Source: Cladosporium sp. IMV 00045 (taxonomy: Eukaryota > Ascomycota > Dothideomycetes > Cladosporiales > Cladosporiaceae). Taken from it: 64,000 bases of DNA. Below the pieces are notes generated by a model. The model was not told the origin of the DNA and did not search any database. It saw nothing but the letters and a program-made list of their open reading frames with translations. Both the position numbers and the translations under genes were made by a program. This document shows positions 22,859-34,038 of the stretch, piece after piece. The DNA is taken from assembly GCA_001931905.2 (NCBI GenBank), contig MSJI02000930.1:45363-109362 (forward strand). The letters run 5' to 3'. Position 1 is the first letter of the stretch, and the number at the start of each line of letters is the position of its first letter.

Positions 22859-24069
22859 GAGGGTTGGACGTGTGAGACATGTGGAGTGGTGTGAGATATC
22901 CAAAATTCCCGTTAGCTGTTTGCAACTTTTTTTCTTTGCTTTTGAGATTGACTGATCGATTTTTTTTCTGATGGGAGTTGATCTTGACGAACGTGCGTGG
23001 AGGGAAAGTTTAGGAAGTTTTTTTTTATTGAGTGATGGGATTCAAGCACAAGCGACATTATTGCAGAAGGTGAGGAAATATCAATTAAACAAATGAAGTG
23101 AAACATCAAATATGGTTCGAATTTCTCGTTTGGTTTCGGGTAAGATCGCGATCTGTAGTGTTTCCTTCCATTCGGCAGTCGATCCTGTTCAGGATGGGTT
23201 CGCTGCTGACTTTGTTGTCACGCTGGACTATGTGTGTGGAAAATACCTGCTTGCCTATTATTTGTTATTATAGGTACAGTAGGTAGAACAACGGACTTTG
23301 GGCTGGTTCTTTCGTCGGCTGGAGGATGGTGATGATGGTTTAATTTGGATTGTCTGAGCTGACATCTTGATCAATAATGGCAGCCGTGGATCTTGTGAGG
23401 AGATTGGAATCCGTGTATAGCTAGCTACCTTATTGTTTCACAGACATATCTACATGAGGTACCCAGGCAAGCGAGGCATGGTCGGTGTGGAGCAAGCCCC
23501 GCCTCGAAATATGGTAACATCCTAACATGATATGTATCAATCAACACATGCACCCAAGGGAAGAATCCAACAACGAACGAACGCAATCCTCAACTCCGAT
23601 CCACACGAGACGGAACCCTCACAACCTCGGCCACCGCGTCGCAATACAACCCCGAGGAATCTTCGACACAGCTTATCAACGCCTCCTCCTAAGCTCTATC
23701 TCAAAACAAGAATGTCAATCAACTTCCTTAACATCGGCCAAGCCAACCGCCCAGACGTTCCTGTTTTCCTAGCTGCCTACCTGGGTTTAAATCGCGTCGA
23801 GCCGCCAAGCTGACCTGCACGATGTCCTACTCCATGCAGTCGAGCTGCTACGGCAATCTTTCATTCGCGACTCCCGCCATGCGCAGGGCGGGCTATCGCA
23901 GCATGTCGTGCAAACTTGGCGAGGAGTCGGGGGTGATGATGTTACGAGCTGGGAAGGAGGGGAGGTGATTTAAGAAGTCGAGTGGCAGCGTCGCTTGCTG
24001 GTCTCGTCCTTCCATCATTCCAGAAGCAAGTCTCGCTCCAGACTTGTCCCTCTGAACAAAACATCCAAC
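22859..24069. other. Intergenic region
   Basis: About 1.2 kb. The left part is T-rich calnexin 3' flank; the rest has short frames without domains. I see no gene. Confidence 0.5.
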
Positions 24070-25646
24070 ATGAAGCTCTCAACCCTCCTCCCCCTCGCCT
24101 GGCCACTAGCAGCGGCGTCACCCCTGCAACCTCCCACCAACGACATCTCCCCCAGAGCAAACTACGACGGCTACCACGTCTACAGCATCACGCCATCCTC
24201 CGCGCGCGAAGCGCAGGACCTCGCCAGGCGCTTCGGGAGACACCACACGCAGCCCGTGCGCGACATGCTCTCCGTTGCCATCCCGCCCGAGGAGCTGGAG
24301 GAGTTCCGCTCCCTCGGTCTCAAAGCGCGGCTGGTGAACGACGATCTGGGAGCGTACATCCGCTCGACTGATGTGGAAGCTTCTCCGCTGCGGAAGCGTG
24401 GTGGTGATGGTGGTGACGATGACGACGAAATGCCGGATCTATCATGGTTTGATTCCTATCATGATTATGAGGATCATTTGAGGTTTTGGGACGGGCTTGT
24501 GGAGGCTTTTGAGGGGAATGCGAGGAAGTTTGAGATCGGGCGGAGTTGGGAGAATAGGACGATTTGGGCTTTTCATCTTTTTGGTGATGAGAAGGGCGGT
24601 AGTGAGGGGAAGAAGAAGGGTGGGAAGAAGGGTGGGAAGGGAGAGGGTGAGAGGGAGAGTGAGAAGCCGGTGATTTTGTGGCATGCTACTGTGCATGCGA
24701 GGGAGGTATGTTTCCTTTTTCAGTGAGCTTGTTTCCATTGCCTTTGCTAACGGTCATTCAGTGGATTTCGACTATGGGTATGACCATTTGACGGGAACCT
24801 TACGGTTTTCATCGACTAACCATTACATGCCAGTAATCGAATATCTTGCCTACCAGCTCATCGAAGGCTACAAGACCGGCGACGCCAACGTAACAGCCTT
24901 CCTGGACCACTACGACTTCTACCTCGTCCCCTTTCACAACCCGGACGGTACCCCTCCCCCCTCCCTGTCCCCCATCAAGCTCACCCCTCCAAAACTAACC
25001 CTCAACACTAGGCTTCGTCTACACGCAAACGACCGACCGTCTCTGGCGCAAAAACCGCCAACCCCGCCCAACCCTGAACACAACCTGCATCGGCACCGAC
25101 GGGAACCGCAACTGGATTTTCGAATGGGACGCCGAGCCCCCCGAAGGCGGCTCCACGCCCGACCCCTGCGGCCAAACCTACCGCGGCATCTCGCCCGGCG
25201 ACACGCCGGAAAACGCCGCCGTGGACGGCCTCTCCTCCCACCTCGCCTCCCGCCCCGGCCCCGGCATCCGCTCCTTCATCGACTTCCACTCGTACAGCCA
25301 GCTGATCCTTACCCCCTGGGGTTTCTCCTGCGACCCTCTGCCGGAAACGCTGCCGCGCATGGTTGAAGTTGCGAACGGGACGGCGAGAGCCATCGAGGCC
25401 GCGAGCGAGAGGGGCAGCGAGTACCTCGCCGGACCGGGGTGTGAGATTCTGTACTTCTCCACGGGCAATTCGCGGGACCACCACTATGCCGTCAGGGGCG
25501 CGGAGCACTCCTGGACGCTGGAGTTGAGCCCGTCCGCGGAGGAGGAGGAGGTGGGGTTCGTGCTGCCGCCGGGGGAGATTTGGCCCGTCGTCAGGGAGCA
25601 GTGGGCCGGGCAGGTTTGGCTGTTGAATGAGGTCTGGGAGGGGTGA
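24070..25646 (+). CDS. Secreted/vacuolar M14 zinc carboxypeptidase
   Basis: Removes C-terminal amino acids from peptides. Four exons (24070-24705, 24762-24777, 24834-24947, 25012-25646) give 466 aa. The signal peptide is MKLSTLLPLAWPLAAASP, followed by a propeptide domain. Metal and catalytic residues are all present: H209 and E212 in HARE, H348 in DFHSYSQ, Arg in GNRNW (about 288) and the general-base Glu in LELSP (about 426). The second exon is only 16 nt and completes HAREWISTMVIEY. Odd feature: a Lys/Gly-rich insertion (about residues 178-200, GKKKGGKKGGKG and similar) sits just before HARE, unlike the usual compact fold. Because the active site is complete, it is not the inactive Ecm14 type. 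Confidence 0.9.
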
Positions 25647-26350
25647 GGGGTGTGAGAGGGATGGGATGGGTACGTGACGGGGTCGAGTAGACTTGATGTG
25701 AGGGGGAAGAAGCTGTTTGTTGGAAGACCGAATCGATCGATTAGTAAGGTCTATAACTCACCTGCAAACAACGATCAACTAGCATTCTTCGTTCCAGACA
25801 CCTGCTACAGAACATCGGTTCGCAGTGGGGCACTGACGATGGACTGGGGAAAGTAGTGTCGAAGATTGGCTGAAGAGAGTCATCAAGCTTGTATCGGTAC
25901 GAGGACTTCTGCATGATGGTATGGTGAGTGCTCATGATTTTGGTATGGGTTTGTGATGTCGAGATGTGCAAAGCATCGTTAGTCCCAACAAGTCGAAGAT
26001 TCCGTCTCTGGCAGTCTGAATGGCTTTTCACTCATGACGACTCTGCCTGATCGACAAAGCTCCTCTGAATCTTCATACATGGCAGTTGGCTGACGAGCTG
26101 TTCACGTCTGAAAATGCCGATCGAGCAGTGAATGTCACGGGGACGAGTCGAGAGTCGGGTCGAGTCACATGGCACACACCGAGTGAATGCATCGAGTGAA
26201 TTCACTAAACGAAGTCCGTTCACCTCATCCAAAACGCACATTACACCTCCGCTGCCTACATGTACATGTGCGTAAAATTCGCTTCTTTCGCTCTCCTCTC
26301 CATCGATCTTTCAACTTCCTTCGTCGCCTGCGCCAACGCTCCTTCGCGTC
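25647..26350. other. Intergenic region
   Basis: About 700 bp with short frames only. A GTCGAG/GAGTCGGGTCGAGTC cluster near 26,140-26,200 forms small imperfect repeats. No gene is supported. Confidence 0.5.
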
Positions 26351-27081
26351 ATGGCCACAGACGCATCCCCATCACAGGCGCTCACGACGACCAAGCCAGG
26401 GTCCGCGCCTCCTACCAAGAGAGCAAAGGGCTTCTTCGACCTCCCGCGAGAGCTGCGTGATGACATCTACGACCTCCTGCATCCAGAAAAAGGGACCAGA
26501 GTCGATGGATGGAGGTGGCGCTACAAAACCTCCGATCCAACTCTCCGTTTCGTGTCCCGCCAGTTCAGGACCGAGTACGACGATCGGACTTCCGCCAAGG
26601 CAGCTTGCTGCGCCTCGAGTTTCTCACGTTCTGCCCATACTACTACGGACAGAGGAAGATCTTTCCATCGCCCGTGCCCCAATCTTCTAAAGCGCAGGTG
26701 GTTCTCGATCTGCGCGAGTCCTGTACCTGCCTGCAGTGTGGGTCGTGTAACCACGATTTTCAGTGTCAGAGCATCATTGTCCAGCTCTTTGAGCACTTGA
26801 ATCTTCTCCCCCGCCTTGAAGATTTGCATGTCTCCGTCAAGCGCCCTTGCGTCTTCTCCGAGTTCTCGAGGAGGGTCGTCAAGAATTTGAAATCGCTGGC
26901 CGAGCTTCCGAAGCTGACTGGGATGGATGTCACTTTTTCGACGTCGAAGTTTGCGGGATGGCAGTCTGTGGAGGAAGTCTGCGTCTTGAAGACTACGTGG
27001 TCGCGTGAGGGTGGCTTCGAGCACAGCAAGCAGGAGATGGACGAGCTGCTCAAGGCAGGTCTACCGTCGAGGACGCGCTGA
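26351..27081 (+). pseudogene. F-box-like protein with a one-base frameshift
   Basis: The first part (from 26351) begins with a disordered leader and an F-box-like motif, GFFDLPRELRDDIYDLLHP, then LRFVSRQFRTEYDDR, a layout common in large fungal F-box-like families. About 85 codons in, the continuing protein signal (LLRLEFLTFCPYYYG, LDLRESCTCLQCGSC, LLPRLEDLHVSVK) is found in another frame that runs to the stop at 27079-27081. No intron with usable borders joins the two. One extra G in the AAGG run at about 26,599-26,600 would connect them into about 244 aa. It is either a young pseudogene or a sequencing or assembly indel. Such proteins usually serve as substrate adaptors of SCF ubiquitin ligases, but that role is inferred. 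Confidence 0.6.
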
Positions 27082-28293
27082 GAGGGGAAACGGAGCGATG
27101 AGGGCTGACCTGACATTGAAGACTTGGTTTCTTATCATGGGGAATACTGAACTGGGTTGTTGAATGTGTGCAGGGTAACCAGGAGGCCCTGACAGCGCGA
27201 AAGTTGCGGCTGGCCGATTTGTGTCATCGAGGCTGGAGGGAATCAGCACATGCAAGGACCAGTTGTTTTGCAGTGGAGGAACTGTTCTCTCTTCTAGAGA
27301 TACACCATAATGAGAATGCATTCATGTCCTCCACGCGGCCATATGAACGTTGAAGGACGTCGCGACAATGATATAGCGACCCAGAGACGCTCTTGTGGAA
27401 GAAGGCTGCATGGCTCAGAGAGCAAAGACCTCAAGTCGGCATTCTCGGCGAATGACCTCCGAGTCGGCGTCTGGTCTGCGAGAGACGGCAAGGGCACCCG
27501 CGGCAGTTCTTTCCGCGCGTTGAGTGGGCTGCGTAAGTGAAGTGTTACTGCGAGAAAGAGAGACTTCACAATCAACATAGTTGTCGACACGAGAAGCACT
27601 AGGGGAAAGAAACTCCTGAATACTTGAGGTCATCATTAGCCGGAAGAGGCATAGACAAGTCTCCAGGTTTTCACATGCTGTCGACCGAGTGAATCTCTCG
27701 TCGCATCCCCGCAGTGCCTGGCAGCGAGTGATGCCCTGTGACCACCGAGCCAGTCATGTGAGGCGTAATCCCTCCAGCTGTTCCCGCTGGCTGGCATGTG
27801 AACGCCTCGGCCCATGGACGGAAACGTGAGAGAGAAACATGATATGCGTACATTCACGCACCAAGATCAATCACCAGGTGACGGTACAGTCTTGGCTGCT
27901 ACCAGAACAAATATATCAAGACATCTTCCCACAGTCGCCGACACGTCTTCCTGCAAGACTCGCAACCTCGCGCAATCTTTCCCGCGCGCGCCACCCCCAA
28001 TCCACATCAACTCCAACACCCGTGCACCAGCTTCCTCTCCACATCCTTAGCAGACCCCAGACGGGCACAGACCGCGCTGACCACAATCGACCTTGTCCAC
28101 CTCGGCATCTTTCCTCCGCGCCAGGTTACGAAGCTTCCGACCGACTGCCCTGCCTTTCTTGCTGGCCGGGATTCCTTATTTCCAGTCGTCTCGCTCTTTT
28201 GTGTCCAGACCGACTGCCCTGTCCTCACGACTCTCCTCTTTGTTTCCACTCCCGTCCCCGTCTACCTTTTCTGCTCTGGAGATACCCCCAATC
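27082..28293. other. Intergenic region
   Basis: About 1.2 kb. The last 300 bp are CT-rich and probably form the promoter and leader of the fumarate reductase gene. Other short frames have no recognisable content. Confidence 0.5.
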
Positions 28294-30386
28294 ATGCCTC
28301 CTCGCGTTATTGTCGTCGGCGCTGGCCGTAAGTGAATATCCTCGAGGAAATGGCTCCTATCCGAGTGCAATGGGATTGACGGCGAATGAACAGTTTCCGG
28401 CTTGAGCGCTGCTCACACTATCTACCTTGCTGGTGGCAATGTCGTGCTGCTCGACAAGAACAGTGAGTTCCTTCTTGGCAACCGAACGCTCTCACAAGAG
28501 GCAAGATTGACAATTCTCCCAAGACTTCATGGGCGGCAACTCCACCAAGGCCACCTCTGGTATCAACGGTGCCTTGACCCGCACACAGGTCGACGAGAAG
28601 ATCGCCGACAGCGTCAAGCAGTTCTACGATGACACCCTCAAATCGGCCAGAGAGAAGGCTCGCCCAGACCTCATCAAGGTCCTCACATACAAGTCTGCCG
28701 CGGCTGTTGAGTGGCTGCAGGATGTTTTCAACCTCGATCTGACTCTCGTATCACGACTTGGGTATGTCTCGTCGAGGATACCAGTCATAACACATCAAAT
28801 GCTAACCCTCGATCAGTGGCCACTCTTACCCCCGAACGCACCGCGGCCACGACGCAAAGTTCCCCGGCATGGCCATCACTTACGCTCTCATGCAGCGTTT
28901 CGAAGAGCTGGCGGAGAAAGAGCCCGAGCGTGTACAACTCATCAAGAAGGCCAAGGTCAACAAGATCAACAGAGAGGGCAACCATGTCACTGGTGTGACC
29001 TACGACTTCAACGGCGAAGAGACTGTCGCACACGGCCCTGTCATTCTCGCAACCGGCGGCTACGCCGCTGACTTCGGAAACGACTCGCTCCTGAAGAAGC
29101 ACAGGCCTGATACTTTCGACCTCTCCACTACCAACGGCGCCCACGCCACTGGTGATGGTCACAAGATGTTGATGAACATTGGTGCCAATGGCATCGATAT
29201 GGAGTCCGTCCAGGTCCACCCTACTGGTCTGGTCGACCCGAAAGACCCCACCGCCAAGACCAAGTTTTTGGCTGCCGAGGCGCTCCGTGGTGAGGGTGGT
29301 CTGCTGCTCAACTCCAAGGGCCAGCGTTTCACCGACGAGCTCGAGCACCGTGACTACGTCTCAAACAAGCTCTGGAAGGAGAAGGAGAAGGGACTGTGGC
29401 CCATTCGCCTCGTCCTCAACAGCAAGGCCTCCAACGTCCTCGATTTCCACACTCGCCACTACTCAGGCCGTGGCTTGATGAAGAAGATGACCGGCAAGGA
29501 GCTCGCCAAAGACATCGGCTGCTCCGAAAAGGAGCTCCAGCAGACCTTCACCGACTACAACTCCTACGCAGACGGCAGCGCAAAGGACCCGCACGGCAAG
29601 AAGTACTACCACAACGCCCCGTTCAACATCGACGACACCTTCCACGTCTCCGTCATGGAGCCCGTGCTGCACTTCACCATGGGCGGTATCGAAATCAACG
29701 ACCAAGCGCAATGCCTCAACAGCAACGGCGAGCCCTTCCACGGCCTCTTCGTCTGCGGTGAGCTCGCCGGTGGCGTCCACGGCGCCAACCGTCTCGGCGG
29801 CTCCTCCCTCCTCGGCTGCGTCGTCTACGGTCGCGTCGCCGGCGAGAGCGCCAGCAAGTACCTCTTCCAGGAAGTTCTGAACAACGGCGCCTCGACCGCC
29901 GCCCAGCGTTTGGGCCAGGTCAGCCTGCACATCGACCCCAACACCCCCGGCAAGATCTCCGTCGAATGGGCCAACGGCGTTGGCGCCAGCGGTTCCGACG
30001 AGCCCCGCCAAGCAGCTCAGAGCCAACAATCCGCCGGCCCCGTGATGCCCACCTCCGGCCGCAGCGGCGACTCCTCCGACCCCGCCACCGTCTCTGCGCC
30101 CAACAGCCTCAAGGACTTTAAAGTCCCCGACGACGAGTACACGCTGGAAGAAGTGGCCAAGCACAACAAGAAGGAAGACCTCTGGATCGCGGTCAAGGGC
30201 GTGGTCATGAACGTCACCGACTGGGTGGACGAGCACCCCGGCGGCCCGCAGGCACTCTTCTCGCACATGGGCAAGGACGCCAGCGAGGAGTTCGAGATGC
30301 TGCACGACGACGAGGTCATTCCCAAGTACGCGGCGGGCATTGTTATTGGCAGGGTGAAGGGACAGGAAGTCACGCTGGAGTACTAG
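28294..30386 (+). CDS. OSM1: Soluble fumarate reductase with C-terminal cytochrome b5 domain
   Basis: FAD enzyme reducing fumarate to succinate, used in redox balance when oxygen is short. Four exons (28294-28327, 28394-28462, 28524-28761, 28817-30386) give 636 aa. The N-terminus has the dinucleotide fold VIVVGAGLSGLSAA; family motifs include MGGNSTKATSGING, SYPRTHRG, GYAADFG, QVHPTGLVDP, GGIEIN and GELAGGVHGANRLGGSSLL, the last carrying catalytic-region residues. A Ser/Pro/Gly linker (about residues 525-560) leads to a cytochrome b5 domain with the haem HPGG motif at about 587. Yeast Osm1 and Frd1 lack this fusion; it is common in other fungi and some protists. No clear signal or mitochondrial presequence precedes the FAD fold, suggesting a cytosolic form. 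Donors are GTAAGT, GTGAGT and GTATGT. Confidence 0.93.
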
Positions 30387-31630
30387 ATGGGGTTTGACAA
30401 ATCTTGTTTGTTTGTATTTACGAGTCTGATGGAATTCGGGTCATTTGGCGTCTATATCACGTTTATCGCGAAATCGTAAAGTGAAAAATTTACGTTACAC
30501 TCTCTTGTTCTCGAGCACAGGGCTCTTCTTTCTTGCACTTCAGACTCCTCTCCAATTAAGCTTCATATCTTGGAAATGCGTGGAAGAGTGAGATGGGCGT
30601 CTTTCGCTCGTTGCTGTTTTGTGTCCAACAGTAGCATTCTACCTTGACCTTTGCCTGTCCTGTTAGACGTCTCTGAATGGAGTCCGGTCTGTGAGCCGCT
30701 TGCGCTCATTCTTGCGAAGCACGGTTTTACTTTCGTGCCTAACGCCTCAAGGATCATGCCTGGCACGCCGCCTTCCGAATATTCCACCTCATGATAAGTA
30801 AGTGTGCATGGCTCTTGTTAAAGTACCCAGGGAGCTAATAGCAGTTTGAGATGGGGATATTCAGCAGGAAAGTCCTCTATCCATTTATGTCGCCTTCCTG
30901 AAATTCTCTAGAGTAGAAGGGAGTAGCTCGAGAGATGGGTGCTTTGCGGTAGATGGCTTCGAGTAACGAGACTGTGCTTTTGGAAGGCACGCCCCCCGGT
31001 AAGTGAAGTCAGCACCGACCAGTTCGGTGCGAACATCCAAGGATAGCAGCGCTAACGCACGCAGTCGCATGGACCGCCCGGCTCTTTCGAACGAAATGTC
31101 CGTCCAGCGTGGCCCCTCATGACGATGTCATGTCATCCCTGTCCGCTCCCCAGTCCAAACCAAGTGTCGCATACAACGAACAAGTTGCCTTCGCCGCGCT
31201 CACGCAACACGAGAGCGAGAGCAGCAAACTCTGGCCTCGCAAACCTTCACCGGTGCTGTCTGACCAGCTTTGTCATAAGCCTTCGCTCGCGGGTCCAGCC
31301 TCACCAGCCCACTCATTCAGCTGAGAGAGAGCGCGCGCGCAGTCCGTTTTCCTTGCCTCCACCAAACGCCAAACACAATCCACTTCATCGTCTCCGCGCA
31401 AAATCGGTAGTCGAGTTCACTCGAGTCAACTCGGCCCTAGACCGCAACCTCGCATTCCGCCACCCCAGCGCGCGCCATCGTTGCGTAGTCAGCGCCTGTC
31501 AGTCAGCCCGCACTAGTGGAGACCTTCTCGAAGGGCGTTTCTAGAAAACCTCTGCCGCCGACTGTCGTGAAGGCATAGACTCTGTTAGCGCAGGCGAACC
31601 GGATCGAAGAAAGGCATCGTACTAGCAAAC
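30387..31630. other. Intergenic region
   Basis: About 1.2 kb. The part near 31,320-31,345 holds a GAGAGAGAGCGCGCGC dinucleotide tract. The right part is probably the promoter and leader of the EF-hand gene. No gene is supported. Confidence 0.5.
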
Positions 31631-32911
31631 ATGGCCTACAATCGCGGCGGCTACAACCCAGATGCCCTTCCAGCGTACGTGCTATTTGTCTCCTTTCACT
31701 CACTCTCGCCGCTTCACTCGACCTCTCCGCTGCTATGGCTGCTCACCATGTCCACTGGCCACGCGACTCTAGGCTGACTCGTCATACTCCCTCTAGACAC
31801 GCTGAACCAGAGCAAGCAGCTCAGTTGATGAACCCCAATCGCCATAACAGCGGCCCTCCTCCAGGACCGCAGTACAACAAACCCATGCCTCCGCCGCCGC
31901 AGCAGGGCCAGAATATGCGCCCAGACGATCGCTACAGCAGCAGACCCCCGCCGAGTCAAGGCTTCCAGTCTCCCGGTCCTATACCGGGCTCCTATGGCTC
32001 TTCCAGTCCTGCACCACCACAGCAGAACTGGGACCAGCAGACTCGCTACAACACCAACATGAATGCCAATCCTCAGCCTCCTCCTTCTCGATTCAATAGC
32101 CAGCCGCAATACTCCCAAGCTCCGCCTCCTCAACAACGCCCTTCTTTCGCCTCACCTCCTCCTCCTGCAAACTATGGCCACGGCCCTCCACCGAGCGGAT
32201 CTCACAACCGCCCGCCAATTCCCCACCAACAGCGTCCGCCTACCGTTGGCCCTCCGCCGCGCGACCAGAATGACCGTGATGGTCTCTGGTCACTCTTCAT
32301 GCAAGTCGACAAAGATCGCTCAGGTCAGCTCTCCGAAAACGAACTTCGCCGCGCCCTCGTCAACGGCGACTACACTGCCTTCGACCCGCACACCGTGAAA
32401 ATGATGATTCGAATGTTCGACACCGACCGCAGTGGAACCGTCAACTTTGACGAATTCTGCGGCCTTTGGGGTTTCCTGTCGGCTTGGAGGGGGCTTTTCG
32501 ATCGTTTCGACACGGACAGGAGTGGAAACATTTCGCTGCAAGAGTTCACGGATGCGTTGGTGGCGTTTGGATACCGGTTGAGCCCGCAGTTCGTCCAGCT
32601 GCTGTTCAACACGTACGCAAAGAACAGTCGGGGACGAGGCGACGACCCTTCCGGGCGGGAGAAGGGCTTGAGTTTCGACCTGTTCGTGCAGGCTTGCATC
32701 AGCTTGAAGCGGATGACGGACGTTTTCAAGCGGTATGACGATGATCGGGACGGGTATATCACATTGAGCTTGTAAGTTGCATCTGGATTTTGGGTGATAC
32801 ACGAACGAAGCGCTGACAAGTCATTTCTGCAGCGAGGAATTCCTCACAGGTGCGCAAAGCCTCTTCCTCTTCAACTCGATCTCGTCGACGACGGATACGG
32901 GCCTCTACTGA
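31631..32911 (+). CDS. PEF1: Penta-EF-hand calcium-binding protein (ALG-2/Pef1-like)
   Basis: Calcium sensor; family members act in membrane traffic, ESCRT links and cation homeostasis. Three exons (31631-31674, 31797-32771, 32833-32911) give 365 aa. The N-terminal 180 residues are low complexity, rich in Pro, Gln, Ser and Tyr, typical of Pef1. The C-terminal domain has five EF-hands: loops DKDRSGQLSENE, DTDRSGTVNFDE and DTDRSGNISLQE are canonical, one further helix-loop-helix (LSFDLFVQACISL) is degenerate, and the last loop DDDRDGYITLSFEE crosses the second intron. The stop lies 26 codons into the last exon, just before a poly-A run in the DNA. The first intron is 122 bp and contains an in-frame ATG that should not be used. 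Confidence 0.92.
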
Positions 32912-34038
32912 GAAATCTGGAGGCGGAAAAAAAAAAAAAAATCTTCTTTCTACGAATGTGCTGAGACTGACCAACTGCTTGAAGAAATCCTGCGTCAGAA
33001 AGACTAGACATGCGATGAAAGCCTTGATTGTTGAGCGACCGATTGGATGCTAGAAGGACAACGCGGAGACCGGTTTAGGACGCAACTTCGAGAACCCACC
33101 ACAAGAGCCCAGCCGCCACTGACGTCCCATAACCTGCGTGGGAATATTGCCACTTCGTGCACAACTTTCAAGAATTCGAGGAGACGAAATGCTGTCAAGT
33201 CACGACTCTCGAGACGACGCTTTGTCCGCCGACCCATCTACTTTGCGTTCAAAACAAGCATGGCAATATCAATATATGCGCCTTCGCCATCACGGCAGGC
33301 TGTCGCTTCGAAGGGGGAGGAGATGAACATGGATGAGTTGAGGAGATACCCAGGAAATGGAGTGTGTTTTGAGCGTGAGATTAGTCGTTGAGCTTTTACA
33401 CAAGTATAGAGTCACGTTGTTTGACAAGATCAATGGAAATTGCATGAAGAAGCTGTCTACAGTTCTTTCATATGTGTTAGAACTTCGAATCGAGCATCAG
33501 CATAGAGTTATTTGACAAGATCAAATGAACCTGCATGAAGAAGACCTGTCTACAATTCTTTCTTATTTATTAAAACTCGAATCGAGCATCTCAGGCAACG
33601 AAATTTTCTGCATGAGAAGAGAACGAATATCAAATCGGTTAGAGATGTATCAATCTTGATGCCTGAAATGGCTTGCGCGTCTTTGACAAAAAAGACGACC
33701 CACCCATCATCAAAGCGTGGCGCAGTCTTGAGGCAGTGTGAATCGGCAGGTGCCGCCGACGCCGCTGTACACTGACGTTGCAGCATCGTCTCTCCAGCCG
33801 GCCACAACGTCCAGAAGTGTATCATCCCACTCAGCCCTGTACATCTCTTTCCCCCCATTGCGTCTCGCTTTTTTCCCTACCCATACCACTCTTGAGAGGG
33901 CATTGTGCTTCTCTGTGTTGTCGAGCACTCCTTCGATCGACCAAGTCTACCATCACCAAAGACCTTGGATAGCCGCCTGGTGGGCTGTCAACAACTGGCC
34001 CTGCGAACGGGCAGTGATCACTTGTGGATTAGGCGAAG
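32912..34038. other. Intergenic region with a diverged 96-bp duplication
   Basis: About 1.1 kb between the EF-hand and myosin genes. It starts with a short poly-A run (32,928-32,941) and contains two diverged tandem copies of a 96-bp unit. The right part is the myosin promoter. No gene is supported. Confidence 0.5.
33407..33598. repeat. Two-copy tandem repeat, 96-bp period
   Basis: Copies start at 33,407 and 33,503. Shared words in order are TAGAGT, TTTGACAAGATCAA, TGCATGAAGAAG, CTGTCTACA, TTCTTTC and TCGAATCGAGCATC. Divergence is moderate, so the duplication is not recent. Confidence 0.75.
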
